A DNA stretch of 7,413 nt from Hyphomicrobiales bacterium (GTDB lineage: Bacteria > Pseudomonadota > Alphaproteobacteria > Rhizobiales > Aestuariivirgaceae). The translations under genes and the position numbers were made by a program. The stretch spans positions 1 through 7,413 of the forward strand of contig JAMOMM010000437.1 of the NCBI GenBank assembly GCA_027067085.1, read 5' to 3'. The notes beneath the pieces are model-generated. The model saw only the letters and a list, made by a program, of their open reading frames with translations. It was not told the DNA's origin and ran no database searches. Within the stretch, counting starts at the first letter, position 1. Each line of letters begins with the position of its first letter. Shown here piece by piece: positions 1-4,632 of the stretch.

Positions 1-684
1 TTTTGAGTTTAAATGCCCATCGGTTACGGGATAAATTAAAACTTGAAACGCAGGAATCGGTCCGCCTGAATTTCGAACTTGTTGAGTGACAACGGCGGCA
101 TGGCTGCCCCCTGCACTATCGCCTCCAACACCAATGTTTTTTGCATCTATTCCGAGTGACTTTGCATTTTTCACCACCCATAAATAAGCTGCAATTGCAT
201 CATCAACGCCGGCTGGGTATGGGTGCTCTGGTGCCAATCTATATTCAACCGCAATAACAATTGCGCCAGACCATGCGGCTAACTTTTTGCACGATTCATT
301 GTGGGTTTCCAAATCACCTTGAACAAACCCACCGCCGTGAAAATAAACCATTGCAGGTTTCAGGACAGTTTTATCTGTAGTGTCTCCATACAAGCGCGCC
401 GATAGTTCGCCAACTGCACCGCCCACTTTAAGGTCCTCTAATCGAGCAAGGTCTGGTCCTTTAGCATCAAAGGCTTGAATAACCTTGAGCATTTGCGCCC
501 GGCTTTCTTCAATGGTTTGTTGCTCGTTTGGGTCGCGCATTGCCGTGGCCACTTTACCGACAGCTAGGGCGCTGGCATCCATCTGCTGATTTCTAAAAAC
601 AGCTGGCGGTGTATAAACCATTTTAATCAAGCTGGCTGGCATGCGTACCATCACCAAACCGCCAATTAACGCCAACTTGCCCAT
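1..684 (-). CDS. Alpha/beta hydrolase, HSL family (family IV esterase/lipase), 3' end outside the window
   Basis: This is the N-terminal 228 residues of a carboxylester hydrolase; the frame is still open at base 1. The oxyanion-hole motif HGGGF is at residues 116-120, the family block YRLAPEHPYPA at 148-158, and the nucleophile elbow GDSAGG at 188-193 with Ser190 as the catalytic serine. In family IV enzymes the Asp and His of the triad come later, so here they lie beyond the edge. The first ~24 residues are hydrophobic but do not form a convincing cleavable signal peptide, so the cellular location is open. The ATG at 684 is supported by GAGGAA at 691-696 with a 6-base spacer; an ATG at 698 is out of frame. 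The family hydrolyses short to medium acyl esters. The substrate cannot be told from this sequence. The gene appears to have its own promoter, because a strong terminator separates it from the DsrE-like gene upstream. Confidence 0.93.
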   Translation of the reverse strand, partial: MGKLALIGGLVMVRMPASLIKMVYTPPAVFRNQQMDASALAVGKVATAMRDPNEQQTIEESRAQMLKVIQAFDAKGPDLARLEDLKVGGAVGELSARLYGDTTDKTVLKPAMVYFHGGGFVQGDLETHNESCKKLAAWSGAIVIAVEYRLAPEHPYPAGVDDAIAAYLWVVKNAKSLGIDAKNIGVGGDSAGGSHAAVVTQQVRNSGGPIPAFQVLIYPVTDGHLNSK

Positions 685-717
685 AATAGTTTCCTCATAA
701 ATACACTTTGAGTAGCA

Positions 718-746
718 AGGTTACGGTAGTTTACGTAATTTGGCAA
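718..746 (-). promoter_or_regulatory. Candidate promoter of the hydrolase gene
   Basis: On the minus strand TTGCCA (746-741, five of six to the -35 consensus) is followed after 17 bases by TAACCT (723-718, a poor -10). It lies between the upstream terminator and the hydrolase start, leaving a leader of about 30 bases. The spacer contains the palindrome TTACGTAA (731-738), which could be a repressor site. The weak -10 keeps confidence low. Confidence 0.35.
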
Positions 747-766
747 AAGGTAAGTTTACAATTACC
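721..766. promoter_or_regulatory. Cluster of TTAC/GTAA half-sites, candidate operator
   Basis: Within 46 bases there is TTAC (721-724), the palindrome TTACGTAA (731-738), and the inverted repeat GGTAA-N8-TTACC (749-766). They surround the candidate -35 box of the hydrolase gene. An 18-bp inverted repeat like the last one is in the size range of TetR-type operators. No regulator gene is in the window, so any binding protein is conjecture. Confidence 0.3.
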
Positions 767-789
767 TACACAGCTGGATTTTCGGACGT

Positions 790-823
790 AAAAAAGGCCC
801 GCTAAAACAATCAGCGGGCCTTT
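790..823 (-). terminator. Rho-independent terminator of the DsrE-like gene
   Basis: A perfect 11-bp inverted repeat (793-803 and 813-823, GC-rich core GGCCCGCT/AGCGGGCC) encloses a 9-base loop. On the minus strand the stem runs into six T (795-790). It lies 65 bases beyond the DsrE-like stop codon and insulates the hydrolase gene from it. On plus there is only a TTT followed by GG, so the minus direction is favoured. Confidence 0.88.
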
Positions 824-844
824 GGTCGAAATGTAAAGCAGTTA

Positions 845-886
845 GTGCGTGACGCGTTGAATTGAATTCAAGCAGACGCGACGCAC
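845..886 (-). repeat. Imperfect inverted repeat just after the DsrE-like stop codon
   Basis: The outer arms GTGCGT (845-850) and ACGCAC (881-886) pair, then CGCG (853-856) with CGCG (877-880) across a 2-base bulge, then TTGAA with TTCAA near the centre. It begins one base after the stop codon and has no T-run, so it is not a terminator by itself. It could stabilise the 3' end of the mRNA upstream of the true terminator at 790-823, or be a protein-binding site. Confidence 0.5.
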
Positions 887-887
887 T

Positions 888-1517
888 CTAGATGTACAAA
901 GTTACATCTGAATCTTTCGCCATTGGCAAGAAGCTTGCTGCACCACAATAGCTTGTCACTTCATCAATGAACTCTTTTTCAGCATCAAAGCCGAACACAT
1001 CAACAGTCATTTGACAGGCGTGCATTTGCACATCAGCTTCAAGGCTTAGCTCACGAAGTTCTTCGATTGACGCAACGCCTTTGCTTTTGAATGTTTCTTT
1101 CATCAAGCTGGTTGCAACATTTTCAAAACCAGGAATGTTACCTGAAACAACATTTGGAATGTTCCAGCTAATGTCTTTAAACCAATCAGGTCCCATAGGC
1201 ATTTTCATTGGCATCGCAGGATTGCCAACTGGTGTTACTTTGAGGTCGCCTAAATCTTTCTTGAGCAATAACAAACCATAAAATGTAAAGAAGATTGAAA
1301 CTTCCCAGCCAAGAGCAGCCGCAGTTGAAGCCAAAATGAATGGAGGATAGGCCCAATCAAGTGTGCCTTTAGTTGCAATGATGGACATGGAAGGCGTTTT
1401 GCTTTTGTTTAGCTCTTCCATTTTTTGAGCAAAACGCTCGTCAAACCACTTGTCTAGTTCTTCTTTGCCAAGGCCTGCGGCAGCGGCAGCTTTTTCAACT
1501 TTTGACATCTTATTCAT
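888..1517 (-). CDS. DsrE/DsrF/DrsH-like family protein (DsrE2 type)
   Basis: The 209-residue protein has a hydrophilic, probably helical N-terminal extension (residues 1-43, Ala/Lys/Glu-rich) before a DsrE2-type core. The core starts near MSIIATKGTLDWAYPPF (44-60) and continues with a hydrophobic stretch GWEVSIFFTFYGLLLL (70-85). A Met-rich segment MPMKMPMGP follows at 102-110, then ACQM (167-170, Cys168) and SYCGAASFL (189-197, Cys191). Relatives of this family carry persulfide sulfur or act beside sulfur-transfer and sulfur-oxidation systems. Cys168 sits in the position usually treated as the active cysteine. The hydrophobic stretch may be membrane-associated, as in some DsrE2 proteins, or the buried core of the Rossmann-like fold. 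GGAG at 1527-1524, six bases before the ATG, supports this start; a second ATG three codons in is possible. Family membership is fairly sure, the function here is not. No tusA, rhodanese or hdr gene is visible nearby. Confidence 0.88.
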   Translation of the reverse strand: MNKMSKVEKAAAAAGLGKEELDKWFDERFAQKMEELNKSKTPSMSIIATKGTLDWAYPPFILASTAAALGWEVSIFFTFYGLLLLKKDLGDLKVTPVGNPAMPMKMPMGPDWFKDISWNIPNVVSGNIPGFENVATSLMKETFKSKGVASIEELRELSLEADVQMHACQMTVDVFGFDAEKEFIDEVTSYCGAASFLPMAKDSDVTLYI

Positions 1518-1608
1518 TGTAATCTCCAGCGCTTTGGTTAGCGGTCGGTGCCTTCACCAACTCCGCTTTTCCGTTTGAATAATGTTGTGAGGCTATGAAC
1601 CTCGTTAA

Positions 1609-1627
1609 TTTGACTTAAATCATCAAA
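1609..1627. promoter_or_regulatory. Possible operator in the leader of the DsrE-like gene
   Basis: TTTGA (1609-1613) and TCAAA (1623-1627) form an inverted repeat with a 9-base centre, placed just downstream of the predicted transcription start of the DsrE-like gene. A repressor could bind there. The match to the FNR/FixK site (TTGAT-N4-ATCAA) is poor because the spacing is wrong, so I do not assign it to that family. Confidence 0.22.
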
Positions 1628-1643
1628 TTCTGTTATTTGCATA

Positions 1644-1673
1644 CATTAGCTAGGGAATGTGACGTTTTGTCAA
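1644..1673 (-). promoter_or_regulatory. Candidate promoter of the DsrE-like gene
   Basis: The minus strand has a consensus -35 TTGACA (1673-1668), an 18-base spacer, and CTAATG (1649-1644) as a -10; TAATGT at 1648-1643 with a 19-base spacer is the alternative. Transcription would start near 1636, giving a leader of about 120 bases. The -35 lies directly against the T-run of the preceding terminator candidate. Confidence 0.5.
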
Positions 1674-1674
1674 G

Positions 1675-1698
1675 AAAAAAGGCTTATTTTTGCCTGTT
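1675..1698 (-). terminator. Weak rho-independent terminator candidate after the anti-sigma gene
   Basis: On the minus strand AGGC, an 8-base A-rich loop, and GCCT are followed by a run of T (1680-1675). The stem is four pairs, extendable by three A-T pairs across one mismatch. It lies about 110 bases after the anti-sigma stop codon and directly before the -35 of the next gene. The position makes sense, but the stem is short. Confidence 0.4.
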
Positions 1699-1772
1699 TA
1701 CATCAATCAAAAGTTTGTCAATACACTGGTTTTTACACTAACAAATAGGAAGATGTGAAACAGGATGCCGCA

Positions 1773-1794
1773 CAAATCGACAGGTTGTCGTTTG
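1773..1794 (-). other. Hairpin just after the anti-sigma stop codon
   Basis: CGACA (1778-1782) and TGTCG (1786-1790) flank a 3-base loop. The stem extends by CAAA/TTTG with one bulged base, giving nine pairs. It starts about 12 bases after the stop codon. No T-run follows on either strand, so it may be an mRNA 3'-end stem rather than a terminator. Confidence 0.35.
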
Positions 1795-1806
1795 CAGACT
1801 CAAAAA

Positions 1807-2568
1807 TTAAAGGCTTGTCATTTTGGCTTTCAATTCTTCTGCATACTGACGAATAACTGACGGTTTTGCCTTACCTATAACAACGAAGCCAAATTCACCA
1901 GCACTCCACACCGCCGCATTTTGCCCTGCAACCATTGCCCGTGCTTTCATTGGTTGGTCGGGTTTATTTTCGCGTTTGATAATGCAAAAAGAAATTGGCA
2001 CACCGTTATCATCAAGGTAGGCAAACTGTACCAGCGGCTTGTTTTTAAAGGTTAAAAACTGGCTACGACGTAACTTCAAACCGTTTAGGTTCAAATCAGA
2101 ACGAGTAAGAATAATATCCAGTTTTCGACCGATTACGGCAACTTCTTGCGCCGTCTGGTCATCGCTTTTTTGCAACAGCTTTAGCGTTTCGCCAGAATAG
2201 AGCATTTGATATTCAGCAACAGCTTGCACCCAATTTGCAGGTGGTGGGTTATTACTTGGCAAAAGACTGGAGGTTAAAAAACCTGCGCCAAATACAGCTA
2301 GAACACTCGCGGCAATAGCAGTTTGCTTCCAAAGCGGGGTTTTAGCACTGGTTTTTGCCGCCGATGTGGTTTCAAAATCAAACTGAGGGGTATCAAGAGG
2401 CATTTCCTGTGAGAGGTTTGCCAACTCGTTGGTATCTATTTCTAAAGAGGCGATATAAGCATCAAGTTCATCGTCAAACTGGCGGTCACGGTGAAGGGCT
2501 TGGCCTTGCTCCATGTCCAATTTGCCATCTAAATAGGCAATGATCTGTTCATCACTCCAACGGGTCAT
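1807..2568 (-). CDS. Single-pass membrane anti-sigma factor, partner of the adjacent ECF sigma factor
   Basis: The 253-residue protein has the layout of a membrane anti-sigma factor. A short acidic cytoplasmic domain comes first (WSDEQIIAYLDGKLD, residues 4-18, is a typical opening of anti-sigma domains). An Ala/Thr/Lys linker follows, then one transmembrane helix at about 82-104 (TAIAASVLAVFGAGFLTSSLL), a Pro-rich stalk, and a periplasmic domain of about 145 residues. The zinc-finger motif of many ECF anti-sigmas (HxxxCxxC) is absent: His26 is present but the N-terminal domain has no cysteine, so it would bind sigma without zinc. The only cysteine (Cys195) is in the periplasmic domain. Its ATG overlaps the sigma stop codon as ATGA (2565-2568), indicating translational coupling and matched amounts. 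The expected role is to hold the sigma factor at the membrane until a signal acts on the periplasmic domain. The signal is unknown. Confidence 0.88.
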   Translation of the reverse strand: MTRWSDEQIIAYLDGKLDMEQGQALHRDRQFDDELDAYIASLEIDTNELANLSQEMPLDTPQFDFETTSAAKTSAKTPLWKQTAIAASVLAVFGAGFLTSSLLPSNNPPPANWVQAVAEYQMLYSGETLKLLQKSDDQTAQEVAVIGRKLDIILTRSDLNLNGLKLRRSQFLTFKNKPLVQFAYLDDNGVPISFCIIKRENKPDQPMKARAMVAGQNAAVWSAGEFGFVVIGKAKPSVIRQYAEELKAKMTSL

Positions 2569-3122
2569 AATTCATTGCTTTCTGCATCTTTTGGGCGCAT
2601 TTCTTGTCCATCGGCCCAAGCCTTGAGAGTCTGTCTGGCTGCCGCAAGTCTGCTCATCACCGTTCCAATTGGAACATCCATAATCTGTGCGGCTTCTTTG
2701 TAAGCGTAGCCCTCTACATACACCAACAAAACGGCGACAGATTGGCCCTTTGGCAAATCCATTACTCTATTTAACACTTCAGAAACGAAAATATTCGTTT
2801 CGCCATCCAATTGATTGGCCAAATGATTGGATGCCAAGTCACTTTCTTGGGCATCTTCAACGCCAGCGCCTAAGCGAACCTTGCGCGAACGCAACTCATT
2901 TCGCCAAACCGATACGGCAATCGTGAATACCCAATTGTCAAATTTAGTGCCCGGCTCAAACTGTTCAGCTTTCTCTAGTGCTCGCACAGCTGTTGCCTGA
3001 AACAGATCATCACCATCGGCGCGATTGCCATTGGTCCGCGATAAACAGAACCGCCACAAGCGATCTTTAACCGCTTGCAGTTCTTGTTTTACAATTGCTT
3101 GTCGTCTTTTTTTCAGAAACAT
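2565..3122 (-). CDS. RNA polymerase sigma factor, ECF subfamily
   Basis: The 185 residues match a two-domain ECF sigma factor. Region 2 covers about residues 15-82, with DDLFQATAVRALEKAEQF (38-55, region 2.2 core-binding) and FDNWVFTIAVSVWRNELRSRK (61-81, regions 2.3-2.4, -10 recognition). A linker at 83-110 follows. Region 4 is at about 115-168, with LPKGQSVAVLLVYVEGYAYKEAA and the helix-turn-helix MDVPIGTVMSRLAAARQTLK (148-167), which reads the -35 element. Only this ATG is available: an in-frame stop lies seven codons upstream and the next Met is residue 121. No good Shine-Dalgarno precedes it, suggesting weak initiation, as might suit a regulator. The anti-sigma gene overlaps its end. Targets cannot be fixed from one window; the flanking secreted-protein and DsrE-like genes are the obvious candidates. 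Confidence 0.95.
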   Translation of the reverse strand: MFLKKRRQAIVKQELQAVKDRLWRFCLSRTNGNRADGDDLFQATAVRALEKAEQFEPGTKFDNWVFTIAVSVWRNELRSRKVRLGAGVEDAQESDLASNHLANQLDGETNIFVSEVLNRVMDLPKGQSVAVLLVYVEGYAYKEAAQIMDVPIGTVMSRLAAARQTLKAWADGQEMRPKDAESNEL

Positions 3123-3230
3123 CTGAATAAAACCATCAACCTACGTGTTTAACCAATGTAACGCGCACAGGTACACTTTTCTAGTGTGGCTTGAAATCTG
3201 CAACGACGGCCAGCACCTGTAAGCAATATG

Positions 3231-3246
3231 CCACAATTTGATGTGG
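3231..3246. promoter_or_regulatory. Inverted repeat upstream of the sigma gene, candidate operator
   Basis: CCACA (3231-3235) and TGTGG (3242-3246) flank a 6-base spacer. It lies about 110 bases before the sigma start and just upstream of the plus-strand promoter candidate, so it could affect either transcript. A second, shorter inverted repeat ACACT-N5-AGTGT is at 3173-3187, nearer the sigma gene. I could not find a convincing -35/-10 pair for the sigma operon in this gap. Confidence 0.25.
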
Positions 3247-3256
3247 AATAAAACCC

Positions 3257-3284
3257 TTTAGATCAATGTTTTAACGAGTATGAT
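3257..3284 (+). promoter_or_regulatory. Candidate plus-strand promoter for a small RNA
   Basis: TTTAGA (3257-3262, four of six to the -35 consensus), a 16-base spacer, and TATGAT (3279-3284, five of six to the -10) predict a start near 3291, the first G of GGGG. The only thing downstream on plus is the hairpin and U-tract at 3300-3359. Confidence 0.4.
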
Positions 3285-3290
3285 CTAGTT

Positions 3291-3356
3291 GGGGAAATTG
3301 AGAATGTGCCACTTAAATTCAGCCCCTTTTGCTTAGTGGTGCATTCTCTTTTTGTT
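3291..3356 (+). ncRNA. Putative small RNA of about 65 nt, largely a terminator-like hairpin
   Basis: The predicted transcript starts GGGGAAAUU and then forms a 14-bp stem (3300-3313 with 3335-3348), a 21-base loop (3314-3334), and a U-tract (UUUUUGUUUUU, 3349-3359). Two central pairs are U-G and G-U in plus-strand RNA; on minus they become C-A and A-C mismatches. The U-tract is also on the plus side only. Both signs point to plus-strand RNA. The 5' GGGG (3291-3294) could pair with CCCC in the loop (3323-3326) as a pseudoknot. No plus-strand gene lies upstream to need a terminator. I do not recognise a known family. The alternative is a terminator that blocks antisense transcription into the end of the repeat-protein gene. 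Confidence 0.4.
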
Positions 3357-3359
3357 TTT
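3300..3359 (+). terminator. Rho-independent terminator acting on plus-strand transcripts
   Basis: A 14-bp stem that is fully paired as RNA on plus (counting two G-U pairs) is followed by five T, a G and five T. On minus the stem has two A-C mismatches and no T-run. It is therefore unlikely to end the minus-strand repeat-protein gene that stops at 3358. Confidence 0.7.
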
Positions 3360-4158
3360 ATCTGAATGAAAAAGGCGAGCTACTAAAAGGCGATCCGCCA
3401 AATGGGCTGACAGGATTCATTGGGCTAAATGGGTTCATCGGGTTCATTGAATTTCCAAACGGCGAGCTTCCAAATCGAGAACCACCAAAAGGTGAGCTAC
3501 CAAACGGAGAACTGCCAAATCGAGAGCCAGTCCACGGCGAACCGCCCCAAGGCGAACTACCCATAGGTGAACCACTGGTAAAGTTGCTCGGCCAATTTGA
3601 ACCACGCCAAGGCACTTGATTAAAACGGCTATTATTCCACGGTGTTGCACCCCAAGGCATGGACTGGTTACGCCAACCATTGTTGTTGCGTCCAAAATTG
3701 TTCCAGCCATTATTCCAGGGCATACGATTGGTAAAACTATTTCCGCGCCACGGCATTTGGTTGAACTGGGGCCTTTGGTTAAACTGACTTGAGTTCCATT
3801 GATTAGGGGCAAAATTATTGGGCCGCCAACCAGATGGACCAAAATTGTTTGGTCGCCAATTATTTGGTCGCCAATTATTTGGCCTCCAATTATTTGGTCG
3901 CCAGTTGTTTTGAGGAGAACTAAATCCATTGCCATTAAATTGTTGACGGTTGAGATAGTTCCCATACCTGCCAAAAGGGTGATTCATATTGAAATGCCAA
4001 AACTGCGGGCCATCGTTCAATTGAAAAAACGGGCCTTGATTGTTCATTCCAAAGGAAAAGAAAGCCGAAGCTGGCGCTGATGCAAGCGTTAGTATTGGTG
4101 TTAAAACACCCAGACCAAACGCAGCAGAGATAACAACAGACTTGATTTTTTTGTACAT
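3358..4158 (-). CDS. Secreted low-complexity Asn/Trp/Arg/Pro-rich repeat protein
   Basis: The 266-residue protein has a classic signal peptide: KK near the start, a hydrophobic core at about 7-27, and likely cleavage after ASAPASA near residue 32. The mature chain has no recognisable domain. An aromatic, Asn-rich N-terminal part (33-83) is followed by tandem pentapeptides NNWRP (four exact copies at 84-103, three degenerate ones to 118), then a region with recurring PWR/PWN/PWG (119-210), and a Gly-Ser-Pro-Phe tail with FGSSPFG and NPMNPFSP units. By eye it has about 17 Trp and 17 Arg, one acidic residue (Asp49), no Cys, and no Lys after the signal peptide, so it is strongly basic. GGAGGG at 4172-4167, eight bases before the ATG, supports the start. 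Composition recalls exported structural proteins, including sulfur-globule envelope proteins, but that is an analogy only. It could equally be a matrix or cell-surface protein. Function unknown. Confidence 0.85.
   Translation of the reverse strand: MYKKIKSVVISAAFGLGVLTPILTLASAPASAFFSFGMNNQGPFFQLNDGPQFWHFNMNHPFGRYGNYLNRQQFNGNGFSSPQNNWRPNNWRPNNWRPNNWRPNNFGPSGWRPNNFAPNQWNSSQFNQRPQFNQMPWRGNSFTNRMPWNNGWNNFGRNNNGWRNQSMPWGATPWNNSRFNQVPWRGSNWPSNFTSGSPMGSSPWGGSPWTGSRFGSSPFGSSPFGGSRFGSSPFGNSMNPMNPFSPMNPVSPFGGSPFSSSPFSFR
3851..3910. repeat. Four tandem 15-bp units encoding NNWRP
   Basis: Units at 3851-3865, 3866-3880, 3881-3895 and 3896-3910. The first two are identical, the third differs at two bases and the fourth at two. 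More diverged units continue in register down to about 3806. The period equals five codons, so copy-number change would add or remove one pentapeptide without breaking the frame. Confidence 0.92.
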
Positions 4159-4182
4159 AAGAATAACCCTCCATCTGTAGTA

Positions 4183-4211
4183 TTACAGAAACAACGCCGC
4201 AAACATATAAA
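4183..4211 (+). promoter_or_regulatory. Candidate promoter of the ybaN-like gene
   Basis: TTACAG (4183-4188), a 17-base spacer and TATAAA (4206-4211) lie about 55 bases before the ybaN start. The 107-base divergent gap must also hold the promoter of the secreted-protein gene. On minus, TATATG preceded at about 16 bases by GTTCAC is the best I see for that, and it is weak. Confidence 0.5.
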
Positions 4212-4265
4212 ATTTCGCATGTTTGGTGAACGTGTTGTTAGGGAATTCAAAAGGCAATAAATTTA

Positions 4266-4628
4266 ATGAAACGTTTTTGGTGGAAAATTGCCGGCATTGT
4301 TTGTGTTGCTTTGGGTGTCGTTGGCATCCTTGTTCCTCTGCTTCCAACGACCCCATTCCTGCTTCTTGCTGCGTTTTGTTTTGATCGCGGCTCGCCAAAA
4401 TTACACAACTGGCTCGTCAGCCACGCCCATTTAGGACCCATTATCAACGATTGGCACAACCATGGCGCTGTGCCAACAAATGCAAAAGCGGTCGCCGTGA
4501 TTTTCATGGCAACCGCATTGGCAATAGGTGTTTATTTCAATTTACCACTTTATGTTTTAGCCATTCAGGCGGTGATTTTTAGTGCGGTCAGTATATTTCT
4601 ACTCACACGCCCCGCACCGCCTAAATGA
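4266..4628 (+). CDS. ybaN: YbaN/DUF454 family inner-membrane protein
   Basis: This 120-residue protein has the typical length and hallmark of DUF454: the first helix ends in GILVPLLPTTPFLLLAAFCF (residues 20-39), followed by RGSPKLHNWLVSHAHLGPIINDW (41-63), where family members share the SP...H.WL..H..GP.I.DW pattern. Hydrophobic segments at about 8-25, 28-39, 74-90 and 93-112 indicate an integral membrane protein with three to four helices. The biochemical role of the family is not established. The ATG at 4266 has only a poor Shine-Dalgarno (AAGG, 11 bases upstream). The gene is divergent from the secreted-protein gene and its stop codon is four bases from that of the permease on the other strand. 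No terminator is visible in the gap between the two. Confidence 0.93.
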   Translation: MKRFWWKIAGIVCVALGVVGILVPLLPTTPFLLLAAFCFDRGSPKLHNWLVSHAHLGPIINDWHNHGAVPTNAKAVAVIFMATALAIGVYFNLPLYVLAIQAVIFSAVSIFLLTRPAPPK

Positions 4629-4632
4629 TGTA

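Noticed and set aside
1609..1714. FNR/FixK-type sites near the DsrE-like promoter (TTGAT-like elements)
   Set aside because: None matches TTGAT-N4-ATCAA in both halves at the right spacing.
3123..3357. ECF-type autoregulatory promoter (GGAAC/CGTT style) upstream of the sigma gene
   Set aside because: I found no pair of elements at the right spacing on minus, and nothing shared with the promoter regions of the neighbouring genes.
3329..3619. Plus-strand frame with repeated GELPN/REPP units
   Set aside because: Antisense shadow of the Gly-Ser-Pro-Phe repeats. It begins inside the hairpin loop at 3314-3334 and has no Shine-Dalgarno.
3805..3910. CRISPR-like array
   Set aside because: The 15-bp repeats are contiguous without spacers and keep the reading frame of a protein-coding gene.
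3444..3974. 176-codon frame on minus with Ile/Gly repeats
   Set aside because: It is a shifted reading of the tandem 15-bp array inside the secreted-protein gene. The real frame has a signal peptide and strong ribosome binding site.
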